Positions 1 through 5,861 of a DNA stretch of 5,861 nt are shown piece by piece. A program made the position numbers and the translations under genes. Below the pieces are notes generated by a model, which did not search any database, was not told where the DNA came from, and saw only the letters and a list, made by a program, of their open reading frames with translations. Each line of letters begins with the position of its first letter. The first letter of the stretch is position 1. Origin of the DNA: an uncultured Panacagrimonas sp. (GTDB lineage Bacteria > Pseudomonadota > Gammaproteobacteria > Nevskiales > Nevskiaceae); contig CAMLNE010000271.1 in assembly GCA_946481265.1 (NCBI GenBank), positions 1-5,861 on the forward strand. The letters are read 5' to 3'.

Positions 1-743
1 TCGCCGCCGTAGCGGTCCACCTGGCGCAGCAGGGCGAGCACGCTGCCCAGGTCTTCCAGGTCGATCGCGCGCGAAAGATTGTCGAGCAGCTCGGCGGTCT
101 CGCCGCCGGCTTCCATCTGGCGCAGCATCAGCTCGAATTCGCGGCCCAGTTCGGGCAGCACCCCGCGACCTTCCCGAACCAGGCTGGCGAAGGCCTGCCG
201 CGTGGAGAGGCCGGCCTCGAACAGCAGCACGAGCAGGTGGATGAACAGCGGCACCTCGGTCTTGATGCGTTGCACGCGCGCGCTGGCGACCGAGCGCAGC
301 ACCATGCGCGGCAGCAGCGCGCCCAGCATCAGCGCCATCAGGCCGAACGCGAACAGCATCATGGGCTGCGCGAGCTTGGGCGGACCGGCGGTCGCGATCA
401 GCGGCACCACGCCGAGCAGGATCAGCGGCGCGAACACCTGCGAGGCGTAGTACACGACCCGTTGCTGCGGTGTGCGCCAGCCGGCCTGCAGCAACAGGCG
501 GGCGCTCTCCTTGCGCGTGTCGATCGCCGCCTCGATCTTCTTGCCGCGCGAGGCGATGCTCTGCATCAGCTCGCCGCCCGGCGCGCCGGTGAACTCGCCG
601 ACCACCGCTCCCTCGGGCCTGAGACGACGCTGCACGAGCGCGGACTGGCGCGCCTGCACCGCCAGCACGACGATGGCCAGCAGTGCCAGGCCGGCCAGCA
701 CGATGGCCGCGGCGACCAGGGCCGCGAACAGTCCGGCACTCAT
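1..743 (-). CDS. tadC: TadC, Tad/Flp pilus inner-membrane platform protein (C-terminus cut by window edge)
   Basis: TadC is one of two GspF/PilC-like inner-membrane proteins that form the platform on which the TadA ATPase acts. The frame stays open from an ATG at 743 to the window edge, giving 247 residues. A hydrophobic N-terminal helix lies at about 4-29 and two more membrane segments at about 98-119 and 127-149. A T2SSF (type II secretion F) domain begins near 163, with the recognisable stretch FEAGLSTRQA at about 175-184. The visible part ends at DRYGG (243-247), inside that domain. Family members usually run roughly 290-330 residues, so I infer that some 50-80 residues, including the last membrane helix, lie outside the window. 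The start is well supported: it overlaps the tadB stop as ATGA and has a strong ribosome site seven bases upstream. Its place directly after tadB and its sequence both argue for TadC rather than a second TadB. Confidence 0.92.
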   Translation of the reverse strand, partial: MSAGLFAALVAAAIVLAGLALLAIVVLAVQARQSALVQRRLRPEGAVVGEFTGAPGGELMQSIASRGKKIEAAIDTRKESARLLLQAGWRTPQQRVVYYASQVFAPLILLGVVPLIATAGPPKLAQPMMLFAFGLMALMLGALLPRMVLRSVASARVQRIKTEVPLFIHLLVLLFEAGLSTRQAFASLVREGRGVLPELGREFELMLRQMEAGGETAELLDNLSRAIDLEDLGSVLALLRQVDRYGG

Positions 744-1666
744 TCGTTGTCCTCCGTGGCGCCGAGCATGCGGTAGATGAGCACGACACCGATCACCTGC
801 ATCACCAGCGCCGCGATCAAGGTGATGCGACCGCCAGTCGATGCCCACATCTGCGAGTAGTACTCGCGGTTCTGAAGGTAGATGTACACGGTCAGCAGCG
901 CCGGGATGATCGCCAGCACCAGGGCCGAAAAGCGCGTCTCGGCCGTCAGCGCGCGCAGCTCGCGCGCCGCCGCGTCGCGCGAGCGGATCGCCGCGATCAG
1001 GCTGCGGAACACGTTGCGCAGGGAGCCGCCGTACTTGCGGTTGATCGAAGCGGCGAGCGCGATGGCCTTGATGTCACGGATGCCGTGGATCTCTGCCGCC
1101 TCGCCCAGCACCTGGTCGAGTGGCGCGCCCAGGCGCACCTGGCGTCCCACCGACTGGAACAGCGGCCGCAGCGGCTCCGGACTCTCGACCGCCGCCGTGG
1201 CGAGCGATTCCTCCAGCGTGTTGCCGGCCTGGAGCACGCGCAAGCCGGCCTCGAGGAAGCCCGGCAACTGCTCCACGATCTTGGCCCGCCGCCGGGCGGC
1301 CTGGCGGCGCAGGATGCCGTAGCCGAAGGCCAGGGCGAAGGCGATGACGATGCTGCCGCCGAACAGGCCGAAGATCAGCAGGGTCACCGGCACCATCGCC
1401 GCCAGGACCAGCAGCAGCTTGGCCACGGTACCCGGCTCGGTCTCGGCGCCGGCGCGCCAGAGGAAGTGGCAGGCCCAGCGCAGCACGGGGTTGCGCAGCA
1501 TGCTCTCCCGCGTCGACCGGGCCGCCACGTCGGGCTCCTCGCCGGCGCGCAGGCGCAGCGTCATCTCGTCGTGGCGGGTCCGCCTGTCGGCGTAGACGAT
1601 CAGCCAGATCGCCAGCGCCGCGAGGACCAGCGCCAGCGCGAACAGGATGATGGCGGCCACATTCAC
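740..1666 (-). CDS. tadB: TadB, Tad/Flp pilus inner-membrane platform protein
   Basis: TadB is a GspF-like polytopic inner-membrane protein that pairs with TadC and is thought to couple TadA ATPase movement to Flp pilin extrusion. The protein has 308 residues, normal for the family. Membrane segments lie at about 3-25, 82-101, 103-119, 246-265 and 281-300. The T2SSF domain spans about 130-262. It includes LPGFLEAGLRVLQAG (134-148), KYGGSLRNVF (211-220) and RALTAETRFSA (238-248), which match the family pattern of an AG-containing helix, a GGNL-like turn and an ALTAEGR-like segment. Translation starts at GTG, overlapping the tadA stop as GTGA. A GAGGG ribosome site sits seven bases upstream, and the hydrophobic segment starts immediately after. 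A second in-frame GTG two codons later is a possible alternative start. The ATGA overlap with tadC implies coupled synthesis of the two platform subunits. The assignment to TadB is firm on order and sequence. Confidence 0.95.
   Translation of the reverse strand: MNVAAIILFALALVLAALAIWLIVYADRRTRHDEMTLRLRAGEEPDVAARSTRESMLRNPVLRWACHFLWRAGAETEPGTVAKLLLVLAAMVPVTLLIFGLFGGSIVIAFALAFGYGILRRQAARRRAKIVEQLPGFLEAGLRVLQAGNTLEESLATAAVESPEPLRPLFQSVGRQVRLGAPLDQVLGEAAEIHGIRDIKAIALAASINRKYGGSLRNVFRSLIAAIRSRDAAARELRALTAETRFSALVLAIIPALLTVYIYLQNREYYSQMWASTGGRITLIAALVMQVIGVVLIYRMLGATEDNE
744..755 (-). promoter_or_regulatory. Ribosome binding site of tadC inside tadB
   Basis: On the minus strand, GGAGG (751-755) lies seven bases before the tadC ATG, inside the last codons of tadB (those for Thr-Glu-Asp). 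It is the strongest Shine-Dalgarno match in the window. With the ATGA overlap it fixes the tadC start and points to coupled translation of the two platform proteins. Confidence 0.8.
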
Positions 1667-2880
1667 GTGGCGGCCCTCAGGTCACGGTGCTCGCCCTTGT
1701 CGATGTCGTAGGCGAAGACTTCCTGCATCAGCATTCCGCGATCGTCATGGCCGCGCACCTCGGCGACCGACATCAGGCGACGTTCGCCGGTGGCCAGGCG
1801 TGCCACGTGCACGATCAGGTGGATCGCGGCCGCTACCTGGCCGCGAAAGGTGTGGTCGCTGCCAGTGAAGCCGGCAAAGCCGGCCAGCAGCTCCAGGCGA
1901 TGGATCGCATCGCGCGGATTGTTGGCGTGCAGCGTCGTCATGGAGCCATCGTGGCCGGTATTCATCGCCTGCAGCATGTCCAGGACCTCGTCGCCGCGAA
2001 TCTCGCCGACGATGATGCGGTCCGGGCGCATGCGCAGCGCGTTGCGGACGAGGTCGCGCGCGGTCACCGCACGCGCACCCTCCAGGTTCGGCGGGCGCGT
2101 CTCCAGGCGCACGACGTGCTCGTGCTCCAGGCGCAGCTCGGCCGCATCCTCCACCGTAATGACGCGCTCGGAGCGCGGGATCCACTGCGAGAGCAGGTTC
2201 AGGAAAGTCGTCTTGCCGGAGCCGGTACCACCGGTCACGATCAGGTTGGCACGCCCCTTCACCCTTTGCTGCAGGTAGTCGAGCGCCGCCTGGCTGGCGG
2301 TGCCGCTGCGCACGATGTCCTCGGAGCTCAGGGCGTGCTTGCGGAACTTGCGGATCGACAGGCAGGGACCGTCCAGCGCGATGGGCGGGATGATGGCGTT
2401 GACGCGCGAGCCGTCCGGCAGGCGCGCGTCGACCATCGGCGTGGACTCGTCCACCCGGCGGCCGACCGGCGAGAGGATGCGCTGGATCACGCGGATCACG
2501 TGCGCGTCGTTGACGAAGCGCACCGAGGCGGTGGCAAGCACGCCGGCGCGCTCGATGAAGACGTGGTTCGGCCCGTTGACCACGATGTCGTTGACCGAGT
2601 CGTCGTCGACCAGGGTCTGGATCGGACCGTAGCCCATCAACTCGTCGCGGGCATCCTTGGCCAGGGTCTCGCTTTCCCGCGCATTGACCGGCAGGCGTTG
2701 CTGGGTGACATAGAGCCGCACCTGGTCGGAGACGAAGCGTTCCACCCGCTGGGCGTCCCAGCGGTCGATGTCCAGGTTGCGCTCCTCGATCTGCGCGATC
2801 AGGTTGCGATGGATCGCGCTCTTGAGCTGCTGGTATTGGTCCGACAGGCGGAACCGGGTGATCTGCTCTGGCGTGCTCAT
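1663..2880 (-). CDS. tadA: TadA/CpaF, Tad pilus secretion ATPase
   Basis: This is the cytoplasmic hexameric ATPase of the GspE/VirB11 superfamily that powers Flp pilus assembly (CpaF in Caulobacter). The product has 405 residues. A helical N-terminal region (about 1-90) leads into the N2 domain, which contains GRRVDESTPMVDARLPDGSR (140-159). The catalytic domain carries all the expected motifs: Walker A GGTGSGKTT at 217-225 with K223; an Asp box ITVEDAAELRL at 241-251; an atypical Walker B IIVGEIRGDE at 289-298 with E293; and a His box GHDGSMTTLHAN at 309-320. No key residue is missing, so it should be active. An ATG at 3036 in the same frame would add 52 residues, but these overlap tadZ, are rich in Arg, Ser and Cys, and do not look like the family. 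The start at 2880 begins the usual helical N-terminus and lies 16 bases after the tadZ stop. No clear Shine-Dalgarno sequence precedes it, so coupling to tadZ translation is likely. The stop overlaps the tadB start. Confidence 0.97.
   Translation of the reverse strand: MSTPEQITRFRLSDQYQQLKSAIHRNLIAQIEERNLDIDRWDAQRVERFVSDQVRLYVTQQRLPVNARESETLAKDARDELMGYGPIQTLVDDDSVNDIVVNGPNHVFIERAGVLATASVRFVNDAHVIRVIQRILSPVGRRVDESTPMVDARLPDGSRVNAIIPPIALDGPCLSIRKFRKHALSSEDIVRSGTASQAALDYLQQRVKGRANLIVTGGTGSGKTTFLNLLSQWIPRSERVITVEDAAELRLEHEHVVRLETRPPNLEGARAVTARDLVRNALRMRPDRIIVGEIRGDEVLDMLQAMNTGHDGSMTTLHANNPRDAIHRLELLAGFAGFTGSDHTFRGQVAAAIHLIVHVARLATGERRLMSVAEVRGHDDRGMLMQEVFAYDIDKGEHRDLRAAT
1667..1678 (-). promoter_or_regulatory. 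Ribosome binding site of tadB inside tadA
   Basis: GAGGG (1674-1678, minus strand) stands seven bases before the tadB GTG and within the tadA C-terminal codons. The good site and spacing support the GTG at 1666 as the start, despite the non-ATG codon and the overlap with the tadA TGA. Confidence 0.7.
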
Positions 2881-2896
2881 GGCGCCGGCGCGCGAC

Positions 2897-4087
2897 CTAG
2901 TTGTTGAACAGCCGGCCGAGCAGGCCGCCTGAGGGTGCGATCGGGGCCGCCGGTTCGCCGGCCAGCAGCGCCGCGGCAAGCTGACGAATGCCGGCGCAGT
3001 ACTCGTCCTTGGGGCTGCAGACGAACATCGGCTCACCCTGGTTCATCGCCTGGATCCGGTTGGATGGCAGCGTGGCCAGCGTCGCAGCCACCGGGATCTC
3101 CAGCAGCTCGGAAAGGTTCTGCGGCTCCAGCCCGACGCGCTTGCGGTAGTTGTCGACCACCAGGCCGATCCGGTCGAGCGGGCAGTCGTCCATGCGCAGT
3201 GCGCGCAGCAGGTACTTGCTGTGCCGCGACTTGAGGATCGACTGGTCGGTGACGAACAAGCTGCGGTCACAGGCGCCAAGCAGGCCGCGGATCACGTCGA
3301 TCGGCAGGTGGCCGTCGAAGGAAATCACGATGCAGCTGAAGAGCCCCTTGAGCACGGTCAGCAGCTGCACCAGCTCGTCGCCGTCGATATGCGGCCGCCC
3401 GATCAGATCCTCGGGCAGACTCAGCACGTACAGGCCGCTGCCGTGGCGCGCGAAGGCGGTGTCGACCAGTGTGGCGTCGCACCGGTTGCCATCGTTGATG
3501 GCGTCGAGCACACCGTAGGTCTGATTCAGGTTCAGGAAGATGTTCGCCGCACCGGCCGGAACGGCGATGTCGACCAGCAGCACCCGTTCGTTGCGACCCA
3601 GGCGCTCACCGATCGCCAGAGCCAGGTGCTCGGCCAGGAACGCGATGCCGTCGTAGGGAAGTGCGGCGGTGACACCGAAGAGGCGACCCTGCTTGCGGCC
3701 GGCCACGCTGACCGGCGCCGTGCGCCGCAGCAGGCGCCCGAGCAGGGCCGCGAGGTTCGCCTCGTCGCGCTTGAGCACGAAGAAGTCGCGCGCGCCGGCC
3801 CGCATCGCGGCGAGCATCATCGCCGGGTCGCCGTCCTGGCCCAGGCCGGCCACCGCCATGTCCGGAATGCGTTCGAGCAGGCGCTCGATCAAGGCCGCGC
3901 GTTCCGGTGCACTGCCCGGCGCGAACTCGAAGAAGACCACGTCGACCCGACCGGCCGCCTGGATGCGCTCCAGCAGGTCCTCCACGTCGAGGGGTCTGGC
4001 CAGCGAGAACTCCGCGCCGGGCGCGGCATTCTGCAGCCAGCTCAGGAATGCGGGGTCATCCGCGACCACCAGGGCCTGGGTTCTCAT
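2897..4087 (-). CDS. tadZ: TadZ/CpaE, Tad pilus localisation protein with degenerate ATPase motifs
   Basis: TadZ/CpaE proteins place the Tad machine at its cellular site and join an atypical receiver domain to a ParA/MinD-type ATPase domain. The 396-residue product has that layout. The receiver-like part is about 1-122: it keeps an acidic pair D10-D11 and a lysine K106, but E54 stands where the phospho-acceptor Asp normally is (VVFFEF, 50-55). The MinD-like part is about 133-376, with RVLLVDIAV (168-176), the helix region CDRSLFVTDQ (273-282) and GLVVDNYRKR (308-317). The Walker A position reads LPYDGIAF (143-150) in place of KGGxGKTT. The Walker B strand reads IVISFD (253-258), apparently Ser instead of Asp. 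A Pro/Ala-rich linker and a short GGLLGRLFNN tail end the protein. The frame is intact and alternative frames do not restore the P-loop. The gene sits 16 bases after cpaC and 16 before tadA. The family call is firm; loss of ATPase activity is inferred. Confidence 0.9.
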   Translation of the reverse strand: MRTQALVVADDPAFLSWLQNAAPGAEFSLARPLDVEDLLERIQAAGRVDVVFFEFAPGSAPERAALIERLLERIPDMAVAGLGQDGDPAMMLAAMRAGARDFFVLKRDEANLAALLGRLLRRTAPVSVAGRKQGRLFGVTAALPYDGIAFLAEHLALAIGERLGRNERVLLVDIAVPAGAANIFLNLNQTYGVLDAINDGNRCDATLVDTAFARHGSGLYVLSLPEDLIGRPHIDGDELVQLLTVLKGLFSCIVISFDGHLPIDVIRGLLGACDRSLFVTDQSILKSRHSKYLLRALRMDDCPLDRIGLVVDNYRKRVGLEPQNLSELLEIPVAATLATLPSNRIQAMNQGEPMFVCSPKDEYCAGIRQLAAALLAGEPAAPIAPSGGLLGRLFNN

Positions 4088-4103
4088 GCCTGTGCGAACT
4101 CGG

Positions 4104-5438
4104 TCAGCGGGTGAACCCGTAGGCGTCGGTGTCGAATTCGCCCTTCTCCTCGAGGATCAGGCCAGCAAAGCCCGGGCGGTAGCTGTCGTACTTGGTGCCC
4201 GGCAGTGCCGGCAGCTTGGCCTCGCGGGCGATCGGACGCACCAGGTGCGGCGTCACCACCATGATCAGCTCCTTCTCCGACCGGTCGTAGCTGACCGACT
4301 TGAAGAAGGCGCCAAGGATCGGGATGTCGGCCAGGCCGGGGACCTTGTCGACATTGGCGATCAGGTTGTTGCTGACCAGGCCGGAGATCACGAAGCTCTC
4401 GCCGTCACCGAGTTCCACGGTGGTCTCGGTGCGTCGGACGGTCAGCGCCGGCACCGCCACGCCGCCGATCTGGATGCCCGCGGTGAAGTCCAGGTCGCTG
4501 ACCTCGGGCGCCACCTTGAGCGCGATGCGGCCCTTGCCCAGGACGGTCGGCGTCAGCGGCAGGCGCACGCCGAATTCCTTGTACTCGACGGTGATCGCCG
4601 CGCCGCCGCCCACTCCCGAACCGGACTGGCTGACCGGGATGGGGAACTCGCCACCGGCCAGGAAGGTGGCGGTCTGCCCACTCATCACCGTGAGGCTGGG
4701 CTCGGCCAGCACGCGGACCACGCCGCGGCTCTCCAGCAGGCTCAGGCGTCCACCCAGGCTCTCGCGGTTGCCGATGTCGGTCGGCCCGACCAGCAGGTTG
4801 AAGGCGTTGTTGATCAGGTTGTCGGTCGGCAGGGGCGAGGAGAAACGCACCGTGCCGTCGATCCCGTTGCGGAAGTAGTCCAGGTTCAGGCCGTAGCGCT
4901 TCGCCGTCGTGCGATTGACCTCGGCGATCTTGATCTGGGTCATCACCTGGAAGTCGCCTTCCACCGCGCTATCGTCCACCAGGGCGTCACCGGCAGCAGC
5001 GGCGGTCTTGGCGCGGCGGTAGGCGAGCAGGTTGGGCAGCTTTCCGTCGAGGCGCACACCGCGCTCGATGCTGGCGTTGGCCAGTTCGGGGTCCGCCTTG
5101 GCCAGCTTCTCGGGGTCCACGACGGCGCCGACCTTGATGCGAAATTCCTTGGGGATCGCGCCGGTCTTGGTCCATACCAGCAGGCTGGTCAGGCCCAGCT
5201 TCTTGCCGGTCACCAGCAGCTCGCGGCCGTTGATGACATTGACGTCGGCGATGCTCGGATCCCCGACGGCGACGCGGGTGATGCCGGCCGCTTCGCGCAG
5301 CAGCTTGTGCGTGCCCATCTCCACCGGGACCAGCACCTTTTCCGGCGCCGCGGTGGCGGGCGTGCCGGCCAGCGCCAGCCAGATCAGCGCGGCGGTCAGT
5401 CCCTGCAACGACCTGCGGATGCCCTTGTAGAAATTCAT
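4104..5438 (-). CDS. cpaC: CpaC/RcpA, Tad pilus outer-membrane secretin
   Basis: This is the secretin that forms the outer-membrane channel for the Flp pilus. The product has 444 residues. A Sec signal peptide covers about 1-30: a basic start (K5, R8, R9), a hydrophobic core 11-25, and likely cleavage in PATAAP after A30. The pilus-formation N-terminal domain follows (about 33-103; VGDPSIADVNVINGRELLVTG). A short BON-like stretch (about 105-160) comes next, then the hallmark QVMTQIKIAEVNR (164-176). The secretin domain runs about 230-402, with VRVLAEPSLTVMSGQTATFL (241-260), GGEFPIPV, EYKEFGVRLPLTPTV and the terminal VPGLADIPILGAFF...ELIMVVTPHLVRP. A 42-residue tail follows. I chose the ATG at 5438 because it starts directly at the signal peptide and has an AGGG ribosome site nine bases upstream. 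The alternative ATG at 5531 would place 31 hydrophilic residues, with atypical A- and G-ending codons, ahead of the signal peptide. No CpaD-like gene follows; tadZ comes 16 bases later. Confidence 0.95.
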   Translation of the reverse strand: MNFYKGIRRSLQGLTAALIWLALAGTPATAAPEKVLVPVEMGTHKLLREAAGITRVAVGDPSIADVNVINGRELLVTGKKLGLTSLLVWTKTGAIPKEFRIKVGAVVDPEKLAKADPELANASIERGVRLDGKLPNLLAYRRAKTAAAAGDALVDDSAVEGDFQVMTQIKIAEVNRTTAKRYGLNLDYFRNGIDGTVRFSSPLPTDNLINNAFNLLVGPTDIGNRESLGGRLSLLESRGVVRVLAEPSLTVMSGQTATFLAGGEFPIPVSQSGSGVGGGAAITVEYKEFGVRLPLTPTVLGKGRIALKVAPEVSDLDFTAGIQIGGVAVPALTVRRTETTVELGDGESFVISGLVSNNLIANVDKVPGLADIPILGAFFKSVSYDRSEKELIMVVTPHLVRPIAREAKLPALPGTKYDSYRPGFAGLILEEKGEFDTDAYGFTR

Positions 5439-5451
5439 ATGTGACTGCCCT
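5439..5451 (-). promoter_or_regulatory. Ribosome binding site of cpaC
   Basis: AGGG (5448-5451, minus strand) lies nine bases before the ATG at 5438. No comparable purine-rich site precedes the alternative ATG at 5531 (upstream bases read GACCGTGACGCC). This, with the signal peptide, decides the cpaC start. Confidence 0.6.
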
Positions 5452-5474
5452 GTCCCCGGTTCCCTCTGTCCCGG
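5450..5474 (-). repeat. Paired direct repeat upstream of cpaC
   Basis: On the minus strand the motif CCGGGACAG (5466-5474) recurs as CCGGGGACAG (5450-5459), seven to eight bases apart from start to end and directly ahead of the cpaC ribosome site. A weaker third copy, CCAGACAG, lies at 5489-5496. The copies are real in the sequence, but no function is known to me. They could be a binding site or a chance local duplication. Confidence 0.4.
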
Positions 5475-5489
5475 CACCGGCCTGGTGCC
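5473..5489 (-). repeat. Short inverted repeat in the cpaB-cpaC gap
   Basis: A perfect 6-base inverted repeat, GGCACC and GGTGCC, is separated by five bases and sits midway in the 89-base gap between cpaB and cpaC. In mRNA it would form a compact GC-rich hairpin about 35 bases upstream of the cpaC start. No T-run follows, so it is not a typical intrinsic terminator. It may affect mRNA stability or processing, or may be chance in GC-rich DNA. Confidence 0.45.
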
Positions 5490-5527
5490 TGTCTGGCCGC
5501 CGCTCCATCCACCGCTGTGGTCGGAGC

Positions 5528-5861
5528 TCATGGCGTCACGGTCTGCATCTCGGTGGCGCGGTAGACGTAGATCTTTTGACGCACCACCTGTTTCTTCTGC
5601 GCCGGCGGCAGTTCGATACGGGACAGCTGGGCCGCGGTGTAAGCCAGGTCCGGCACCTTCTTGGCGGCCTCCTGCTTGAGCGCCGCCTCGCTCAGCGGTA
5701 GCGCCGCGTTTGCCGCGTCCGTGGTCGCGGTCGCCGTCGGCAGTCCCTCCGGGGTCGGCGAGCCGTCAGCTGCGCGGGCCATGCCGTGCAGGGCCAGGCG
5801 CAGCTCGCCCAGGCTCGCACCCAGCATCAGACGGGTGGTGTCGACCTCGGGGACGGCGAGC
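5528..5861 (-). CDS. cpaB: CpaB/RcpC, Tad pilus assembly protein (N-terminus outside window)
   Basis: CpaB/RcpC is a periplasmic, SAF-domain-containing protein that works with the CpaC secretin. Only the last 110 residues are here; the frame is open to the right edge, so the ATG at 5827 is internal. The first visible residues, VDTTRLMLGASLGELRLALHG (fragment positions about 6-26), match the family's conserved helix and strand ending in a GxLxLALR-like motif. An 84-residue tail follows: a Pro/Thr/Ala-rich linker (about 30-50), a charged Ala/Lys-rich region (about 53-90), and a final KIYVYRATEMQTVTP-like strand (96-110). That strand resembles the VxVxRG-type end seen in many CpaB proteins. The call rests on this short match plus the position directly upstream of cpaC, which is the standard order. 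The TGA stop shares bases with an in-frame ATG for cpaC at 5531, but I do not think that start is the main one. Confidence 0.82.
   Translation of the reverse strand, partial: LAVPEVDTTRLMLGASLGELRLALHGMARAADGSPTPEGLPTATATTDAANAALPLSEAALKQEAAKKVPDLAYTAAQLSRIELPPAQKKQVVRQKIYVYRATEMQTVTP

Larger units (their letters stand above)
1..5861 (-). other. Tad/Flp pilus assembly operon, core segment cpaB-cpaC-tadZ-tadA-tadB-tadC
   Basis: Six co-directional genes of one pathway have gaps of 89, 16 and 16 bases and then two 4-base overlaps, so a single transcript is the simplest reading. Both ends of the cluster run out of the window. Upstream one expects flp pilin and the prepilin peptidase (tadV/cpaA); downstream, tadD and the pseudopilins tadE/F/G. 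That expectation comes from known Tad loci, not from this sequence. No promoter or terminator can be pointed to inside. Confidence 0.9.

Noticed and set aside
683..1711. Plus-strand open frame of 342 codons opposite tadB
   Set aside because: Arg/Gln/His-rich shadow of the TadB membrane protein with no family-like motif.
1687..2907. Plus-strand open frame of 406 codons opposite tadA
   Set aside because: It mirrors tadA almost exactly and has a low-complexity His/Asp/Val/Arg composition; the minus strand carries a complete set of ATPase motifs.
2881..3036. N-terminal extension of TadA from an ATG at 3036
   Set aside because: The added 52 residues overlap tadZ in another frame, look like out-of-frame translation, and precede a start (2880) that matches the family's usual N-terminus.
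3641..3661. A frameshift explaining the lost TadZ P-loop
   Set aside because: I translated the other two minus-strand frames across this stretch; neither gives a KGGxGKT-like sequence, and the flanking conserved helices stay in the original frame.
3669..5444. Plus-strand open frame of 591 codons opposite cpaC and tadZ
   Set aside because: It is a GC-rich antisense shadow. Its translation is Arg/Gln/His/Gly/Ala-rich without recognisable domains, and the opposite strand encodes two well-supported Tad proteins.
5473..5489. Intrinsic terminator between cpaB and cpaC
   Set aside because: The hairpin is short and is not followed by a run of T on the transcribed side, and the downstream genes belong to the same pathway.
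1..5861. CRISPR array, mobile element, tRNA or rRNA
   Set aside because: No regularly spaced repeats, transposase-like frame, terminal inverted repeats or RNA-gene signatures are visible; nearly every base lies in the six Tad genes.

Overview
The window carries one strand-consistent block of genes, all reading on the minus strand. It is the core of a Tad/Flp (tight adherence, type IVc) pilus assembly operon. The DNA is GC-rich throughout and codons mostly end in G or C. The gene order is the one common in Proteobacteria, and no CpaD-type gene lies between the secretin and TadZ. I infer a high-GC beta- or gammaproteobacterium (for example Burkholderiales or Xanthomonadales). Protein motifs alone cannot place it more closely.

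Layout in transcription order, right to left: the 3' end of cpaB/rcpC (5861-5528, start outside the window); a short intercistronic stretch of 89 bases with a small hairpin and direct repeats; cpaC/rcpA, the outer-membrane secretin (5438-4104); tadZ/cpaE, a receiver plus ParA/MinD-like localisation protein (4087-2897); tadA/cpaF, the secretion ATPase (2880-1663); tadB (1666-740); and tadC (743 to the left edge, C-terminus missing). The genes are packed tightly. There are 16-base gaps before tadZ and before tadA, and 4-base stop/start overlaps at tadA-tadB (GTGA) and tadB-tadC (ATGA). This argues for one polycistronic mRNA with translational coupling. No promoter, terminator, RNA gene, mobile element or CRISPR array is visible. 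Only the cpaB-cpaC gap is large enough to hold a regulatory element.

Together the products form a pilus machine. TadA hydrolyses ATP in the cytoplasm and drives the inner-membrane platform TadB/TadC. TadZ is thought to place the machine in the cell. The CpaC secretin, with CpaB in the periplasm, lets the Flp fibre through the outer membrane. The Flp pilin, prepilin peptidase, TadD and TadE/F/G genes are not in the window and would be expected in the flanks.

This is a known system, and I found no undescribed one. The most notable feature is TadZ. Its P-loop is almost entirely lost, the usual Walker B aspartate appears to be serine, and the receiver phospho-acceptor aspartate appears to be glutamate, all in an intact reading frame. 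It looks like a pseudo-ATPase with a pseudo-receiver domain.
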